Of a stretch of 64,000 nt of DNA, positions 58,464-64,000 are shown piece by piece. The position numbers and the translations under genes were made by a program. The stretch's first letter is position 1. Every line of letters begins with the position of its first letter. The notes below the pieces were generated by a model. It ran no database searches, was not told the DNA's origin, and saw only the letters and a list, made by a program, of their open reading frames with translations. Source of the DNA: JAGOCV01 sp049445855 (lineage in GTDB: Bacteria; Pseudomonadota; Gammaproteobacteria; Burkholderiales; Burkholderiaceae_C). The DNA is taken from positions 116,716-180,715 of the forward strand of contig NZ_JBMSDV010000007.1 in assembly GCF_049445855.1 (NCBI RefSeq), read 5' to 3'.

Positions 58464-59096
58464 ATGAACAAACAGACAGAACGGTTCACGCTGCAGGGCG
58501 GCGCGGGTGACATCGAAGCCCTTCGCGACGAGCCCGATGCCCAAGCGGGTGAGCCGCATGGCACGGCCGTCATCGCGCATCCGCACCCGCTGTTCGGCGG
58601 CACCATGGACAACAAGGTGGTGCAGACACTGGCGCGCGCCTTCGTGCAGAGCGGCTGGCGTGTGGTGCGCTTCAACTTCCGCGGCGTGGGGGGCAGTGCC
58701 GGCGTGCATGACGAAGGGCGTGGCGAGGCCGAGGATTTCCTGGCCGTCGTCAACCAGGTGGCGCCGGAAGGAACGCTTGCGCTCGGCGGCTTTTCCTTCG
58801 GCTCGTTCGTGACCTGCAGCGCGCTCGCCTCACTCTGGCCGGCTCGCAATGTCGAGCAACTGGTGCTGGTCGGCACGGCGGCTGCGCGCTTCACGGTTCA
58901 CGCCATCGCGCCGGAACTCCATGAGCGCACGCTGGTCGTGCATGGCGAGCAGGACGACACCGTGCCGCTGGCCGCCGTGATGGACTGGGCACGACCGCAG
59001 TCACTTCCCGTGACAGTCTTTCCCGGAGGCGGGCATTTCTTTCACGGACAATTGCCCCTGCTCAAAAGCGTGGTGATGCGCCACTTGCGTGCCTGA
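58464..59096 (+). CDS. Alpha/beta hydrolase (YheT-like short type)
   Basis: 210 residues. GTAVIAHPHPLFGGTMDNKVVQTLARAF has the HPHPLFGG oxyanion-loop signature, VVRFNFRGVGGSAG is conserved, the nucleophile serine is in LGGFSFGSF (GxSxG), and the histidine in GGGHFFHGQL completes the triad with an aspartate in GEQDDTVP. This group is annotated as hydrolases of unknown substrate. It sits eleven bases after the ferredoxin gene in the same operon. Confidence 0.9.
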   Translation: MNKQTERFTLQGGAGDIEALRDEPDAQAGEPHGTAVIAHPHPLFGGTMDNKVVQTLARAFVQSGWRVVRFNFRGVGGSAGVHDEGRGEAEDFLAVVNQVAPEGTLALGGFSFGSFVTCSALASLWPARNVEQLVLVGTAAARFTVHAIAPELHERTLVVHGEQDDTVPLAAVMDWARPQSLPVTVFPGGGHFFHGQLPLLKSVVMRHLRA

Positions 59097-59185
59097 CACC
59101 GCCGGCAATGCCGGTTGTCGAGCGCTGCCGTTGCTGGCCACCTGCTGATTCATTCCTTTCGATCCCTTCTTCGATTCCTGCCTTC

Positions 59186-60340
59186 ATGAAACGTTTCTTC
59201 CTTGCCCTCGTGCTCGCCTCGCTGGGCCTCGTCGCCCGCGCCCAGACCCAGATGCCACAGCCGCCCGAAATCGCGGCGCGCAGCTACCTGCTGGTGGACG
59301 TGACGTCCGGCCAGGTGCTGGCGCAGAAGGACGCAGGTGTCCCGGTCGAGCCGGCCTCGCTGACCAAGCTCATGACGGCCTACATCGTGTTCGATGCGCT
59401 GCGCTCGAAGAAGATCGACCTGAAACAGGCGCTGCCCGTGAGCGAGCGCGCCTGGAAGATGCCGGGTTCGCGCATGTTCATCGACCCCAAGATGCGCGTG
59501 CCCGTCGAAGACCTCATCAAGGGCATGATCGTCCAGTCGGGCAATGACGCCACCGTGGCGCTGGCCGAAGGCGTGGGCGGCACGGTCGAGCGTTTCGTGC
59601 AACTCATGAATGACCAGGCGAAGGCGCTGGGACTGAAGGGCACGAGTTACCGCAATCCGGAAGGGCTGACCGAACCCGGCCACACCACGACGGCGGCCGA
59701 CCTCGCGCTGCTGTCCACCCGCCTGATGCAGGAATTTCCCGACTATGTGGGTTTCTACGCCATCAAGAAGTACCGCTATGAAGGTACGCCCGCAGCCAAT
59801 GACACCAACCGCAACCTGCTGCTGTTCCGCGACCCGACCGTCGACGGTCTGAAGACCGGCCATACCGCCGCCGCGGGGTACTGCCTGATCGCCACGGCCA
59901 AGCGCGACTTCCCCAACCTCGATGGTCGCCGCCTGTTGTCGGTGGTGCTGGGCGCATCCAGTGAGAACGCCCGGGCCAATGAGTCCCAGAAGCTGCTGAA
60001 CTGGGGTTTCACCGCGTTCGAGGCGGTCAAGCTCTTCGACGCCGGCCAGCCCGCCGCGACGCCGCCGGTCTGGAAGGGGACGAGCAACGTCATCAAGCTC
60101 GGCCGCAACCAGCCGATCGTCGTGGCTGTGCCGGCGGGCAGCGCCGGCAAGGTGCAGACGCAGCTGGCGCGCCCGGAGCCGCTGGTGGCACCGTTTGCCA
60201 AGGGACAGACCGTCGGCTCCCTCAAGGTGAGCCTGGACGGCCAGCCGCTGGCCGATTTGCCGCTGGTGGCGCTGGAGCCGGTCGAGCAAGCCGGCCTTCT
60301 GGGCCGTGCCTGGGATGCGATCCGTCTGTGGATCAAGTGA
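59186..60340 (+). CDS. dacC: D-alanyl-D-alanine carboxypeptidase (PBP5/6 type)
   Basis: 384 residues. The signal peptide (about 1-20) ends ARAQ. SxxK is in PASLTKLMTAYIVF, SGN in IVQSGNDATVALAEG and KTG in VDGLKTGHTAAAGYC. A C-terminal beta-sandwich domain and amphipathic anchor (GRAWDAIRLWIK) follow. It trims the terminal D-Ala from pentapeptides in the periplasm. The gene symbol among dacA/C/D paralogues is a best guess. Confidence 0.93.
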   Translation: MKRFFLALVLASLGLVARAQTQMPQPPEIAARSYLLVDVTSGQVLAQKDAGVPVEPASLTKLMTAYIVFDALRSKKIDLKQALPVSERAWKMPGSRMFIDPKMRVPVEDLIKGMIVQSGNDATVALAEGVGGTVERFVQLMNDQAKALGLKGTSYRNPEGLTEPGHTTTAADLALLSTRLMQEFPDYVGFYAIKKYRYEGTPAANDTNRNLLLFRDPTVDGLKTGHTAAAGYCLIATAKRDFPNLDGRRLLSVVLGASSENARANESQKLLNWGFTAFEAVKLFDAGQPAATPPVWKGTSNVIKLGRNQPIVVAVPAGSAGKVQTQLARPEPLVAPFAKGQTVGSLKVSLDGQPLADLPLVALEPVEQAGLLGRAWDAIRLWIK

Positions 60341-60386
60341 TTTGCGCGGAAGTGAGTGCGGGCTGACATTGCTTGCACTCCCGGAT

Positions 60387-60415
60387 TTGCGGCGCAAAGC
60401 CTGAACTGCTACACT
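60387..60415 (+). promoter_or_regulatory. Promoter of the str operon
   Basis: TTGCGG (-35) and TACACT (-10) are separated by 17 bases, and the -10 is extended (TGCTACACT). Predicted transcription start near 60422, giving a leader of about 67 bases before rpsL. A strong promoter is expected for ribosomal protein genes. Confidence 0.8.
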
Positions 60416-60424
60416 CGTGGGCTT

Positions 60425-60440
60425 TTCGGAAAATTCCGAA
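60425..60440 (+). promoter_or_regulatory. Hairpin at the 5' end of the str transcript
   Basis: TTCGGAA-AA-TTCCGAA, perfectly self-complementary 7-base arms, begins about four bases after the predicted start. It could form a 5' stem that affects mRNA stability, or be a DNA-binding palindrome. Confidence 0.5.
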
Positions 60441-60488
60441 GGGATTCACGTTTTCGTTTAGATATCAAACGTTTAGGGACGTTTTTCA

Positions 60489-60866
60489 ATGCCAACCATC
60501 AATCAACTGGTGCGTCAGGGGCGCGAGGTCGAGAAGACCAAGTCCAAAAGCCCTGCGATGCAGAACTCGCCGCAGCGTCGCGGTGTGTGTACCCGCGTGT
60601 ACACCACGACGCCGAAGAAGCCGAACTCGGCTCTCCGCAAGGTCGCCAAGGTCCGTCTGACCAACGGCTTCGAAGTCATTTCCTACATCGGCGGTGAAGG
60701 CCACAACCTGCAGGAACACAGCGTGGTGCTGGTTCGCGGCGGCCGTGTGAAGGATCTGCCGGGTGTGCGTTACCACATCGTTCGCGGTTCGCTGGACCTG
60801 CAAGGCGTGAAAGACCGCAAGCAGTCGCGCTCCAAGTACGGTGCCAAGCGTCCGAAGAAGGCCTGA
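60489..60866 (+). CDS. rpsL: 30S ribosomal protein S12
   Basis: 125 residues, full length. MPTINQLVRQGRE start and the TTPKKPNSALRKVAKVRLTNGFEV core. Lys43 and Lys88 (in GGRVKDLPGVRYH), where streptomycin resistance or dependence mutations occur, are wild type. S12 sits in the decoding centre. First gene of the str operon, followed by rpsG after 159 bases. Confidence 0.99.
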   Translation: MPTINQLVRQGREVEKTKSKSPAMQNSPQRRGVCTRVYTTTPKKPNSALRKVAKVRLTNGFEVISYIGGEGHNLQEHSVVLVRGGRVKDLPGVRYHIVRGSLDLQGVKDRKQSRSKYGAKRPKKA

Positions 60867-60886
60867 TTCTTCTGACATCAATCGGT

Positions 60887-60917
60887 GTTCGAATCGCCCA
60901 GGCTGGCGGTGTCGAAC
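60887..60917 (+). promoter_or_regulatory. Structured rpsL-rpsG intercistronic element (possible S7 site)
   Basis: Nested stems GTTCGA/TCGAAC and CGCC/GGCG with an asymmetric internal bulge lie in the 159-base rpsL-rpsG gap. In E. coli S7 represses its own translation from the S12-S7 intercistronic region. Equivalence here is inferred from position only. Confidence 0.4.
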
Positions 60918-61025
60918 GAAGTGACCCGAAGCGCGGAATGGTCTGCGTGGGTCGAGTAAGTGAGGGTCCTGATGGCTCTCGCGGTGTCTTGAAAAAGATG
61001 CCAACTGAAGCAAAGAGGTGAACAA

Positions 61026-61499
61026 ATGCCACGTCGTCGCGAAGTCCCTAAACGTGAAATCCTGCCGGATCCCAAGTTCGGCAATGTCGAGCTGTCCAAA
61101 TTCATGAACGTGATCATGGAAGGCGGCAAGAAGGCGGTCGCAGAACGCATCATTTACGGTGCGCTCGACCTGATCGAGAAGAAGCATCCTGACAAGGACC
61201 CCCTGGAAGCCTTCGTTGTTGCCATCAACAACGTGAAGCCCATGGTCGAAGTGAAGTCCCGCCGCGTCGGCGGCGCGAACTACCAGGTTCCCGTGGAAGT
61301 GCGCCCGGTGCGCCGTCTGGCGCTGTCGATGCGCTGGATCAAGGAAGCCGCCCGCAAGCGCGGCGAGAAGTCCATGGCCCAGCGTCTGGCCAACGAACTG
61401 CTGGAAGCGACCGAAGGTCGTGGCGGTGCCATGAAGAAGCGTGACGAAGTGCACCGCATGGCCGAAGCCAACAAGGCGTTCAGCCACTTCCGCTTCTAA
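61026..61499 (+). CDS. rpsG: 30S ribosomal protein S7
   Basis: 157 residues. MPRRREVPKREILPDPKFGNVELSKFMNVIMEGGKKAVAERIIYGALD and KAFSHFRF at the end match S7. It nucleates 30S head assembly on 16S rRNA. AGAGGTG precedes the start. Second gene of the str operon; 71 bases before fusA. Confidence 0.99.
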   Translation: MPRRREVPKREILPDPKFGNVELSKFMNVIMEGGKKAVAERIIYGALDLIEKKHPDKDPLEAFVVAINNVKPMVEVKSRRVGGANYQVPVEVRPVRRLALSMRWIKEAARKRGEKSMAQRLANELLEATEGRGGAMKKRDEVHRMAEANKAFSHFRF

Positions 61500-61570
61500 G
61501 TTCCAGCCCCATATACGGATGTTGCTGGCCCGCCAAAAGCGGGCCGGCTGTCCATTCAACGGAGAAAATC

Positions 61571-63673
<2,103 letters not shown>

Positions 63674-63678
63674 GGCCC

Positions 63679-63750
63679 ACCCCCGAAGCGGCTTTGCCGC
63701 TTCCCCCTCAAGGGGGCATCACCAGCGGCCCGGCAAAGCCGGTTCCGCGG
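63679..63750 (+). repeat. Dispersed GC-rich intergenic repeat, copy 4
   Basis: CCCCGAAGCGGC-TTT-GCCGCTTCCCCC, TCAA-GGGGG, CACCAGCGGCCCGGC-AAA-GCCGG-TTCCGCGG. It is the fullest copy in the window and lies between fusA and tuf, where its hairpins could reduce read-through. Confidence 0.8.
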
Positions 63751-63875
63751 TGATCTCGCAAAGAGGATCGTTATTTGTCTTTGGCGCCACCTCGTGTGGT
63801 TGGCCCGCTGCCCGTGGCGAGGCCTCTGCTGGAGACGTTAAACAGTCACGGGTATTGTTCTTTCTGGAGATTGAA

Positions 63876-64000
63876 ATGGCAAAAGGCAAGTTTGAGCGTA
63901 CGAAGCCGCACGTGAACGTGGGCACGATCGGTCACGTGGACCATGGCAAGACGACGCTGACGGCGGCGATCACGACGGTGCTGTCCACGAAGTTCGGTGG
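63876..64000 (+). CDS. tuf: Elongation factor Tu (5' end only)
   Basis: The first 41 codons of EF-Tu: MAKGKFERTKPHVNVGTIGH, then VDHGKTTLTAAITTVL with the G1 P-loop GHVDHGKT. The window ends in it. CTGGAG about eight bases upstream of the ATG is the ribosome-binding site. The 200-base gap after fusA with a repeat suggests it may have its own promoter. Confidence 0.98.
   Translation, partial: MAKGKFERTKPHVNVGTIGHVDHGKTTLTAAITTVLSTKFG

Overview
The window is high-GC, densely coded bacterial DNA that reads as a betaproteobacterial (Burkholderiales, most likely Comamonadaceae-type) chromosome. The evidence is the str operon order rpsL-rpsG-fusA-tuf, HemJ in place of other protoporphyrinogen oxidases, a DUF4148 secreted protein, the gatCAB/mreBCD/mrdA neighbourhood, and four copies of a GC-rich dispersed repeat built on GCCCGGC-AAA-GCCGG-TTCCG. 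No rRNA, tRNA, CRISPR array, insertion sequence or prophage was seen.

Layout. 1-1.1 kb: the 4-hydroxyphenylacetate (homoprotocatechuate) regulator hpaR and a truncated hpaG. 1.2-3.7 kb: radA between two small membrane-protein genes. 3.8-7.9 kb: a cell-surface group (two family-2 glycosyltransferases and an O-antigen ligase) with ilvE and a zf-CHCC protein. 8.2-12.4 kb: a two-component system, the muropeptide permease ampG and an M48 metallopeptidase. 12.5-24.8 kb: a nitrogen-scavenging island (below). 25-38.5 kb: a coiled-coil/HTH regulator, a GST, a RhuM gene with a coupled 43-codon ORF, xthA/pyrE, gatCAB, mreBCD-mrdA and a TSUP exporter. 38.8-44 kb: amtB behind a sigma-54 promoter, a GMC oxidoreductase and mmsA. 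44-54 kb: two LysR regulators, an MCE/Mla-type lipid transporter operon ending in a cyclic-nucleotide-binding protein, marC, an SDR, a dienelactone hydrolase and an amidohydrolase. 54-60 kb: corA, hemB, a probable small RNA, hemJ, a VanZ protein, a 2Fe-2S protein, an alpha/beta hydrolase and a PBP5-type carboxypeptidase. 60.4-64 kb: the str operon, running out of the window inside tuf.

The most notable system is at 13.8-24.8 kb. A near-perfect sigma-54 promoter precedes atzF-atzG-atzE-atzH (allophanate hydrolase, AtzG adaptor, carboxybiuret hydrolase, AtzH/HpxZ protein). These are followed by a complete BMP-family ABC importer (binding protein, two permeases, double ATPase) interleaved with two cysteine hydrolases of the isochorismatase fold. 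One is a convincing biuret hydrolase (BiuH); the second is a paralogue that could be a triuret hydrolase (TrtA-like). A FadR/FCD-type GntR regulator closes the cluster. The cyanuric acid hydrolase AtzD, usual source of carboxybiuret, is absent. I therefore infer an import-and-mineralise pathway for linear ureides: triuret to carboxybiuret, then via AtzEG/AtzH to allophanate, or biuret directly to allophanate, then AtzF releasing ammonia and CO2, under general nitrogen control. The substrate assignment is inference; the gene families and promoter are read directly from the sequence.
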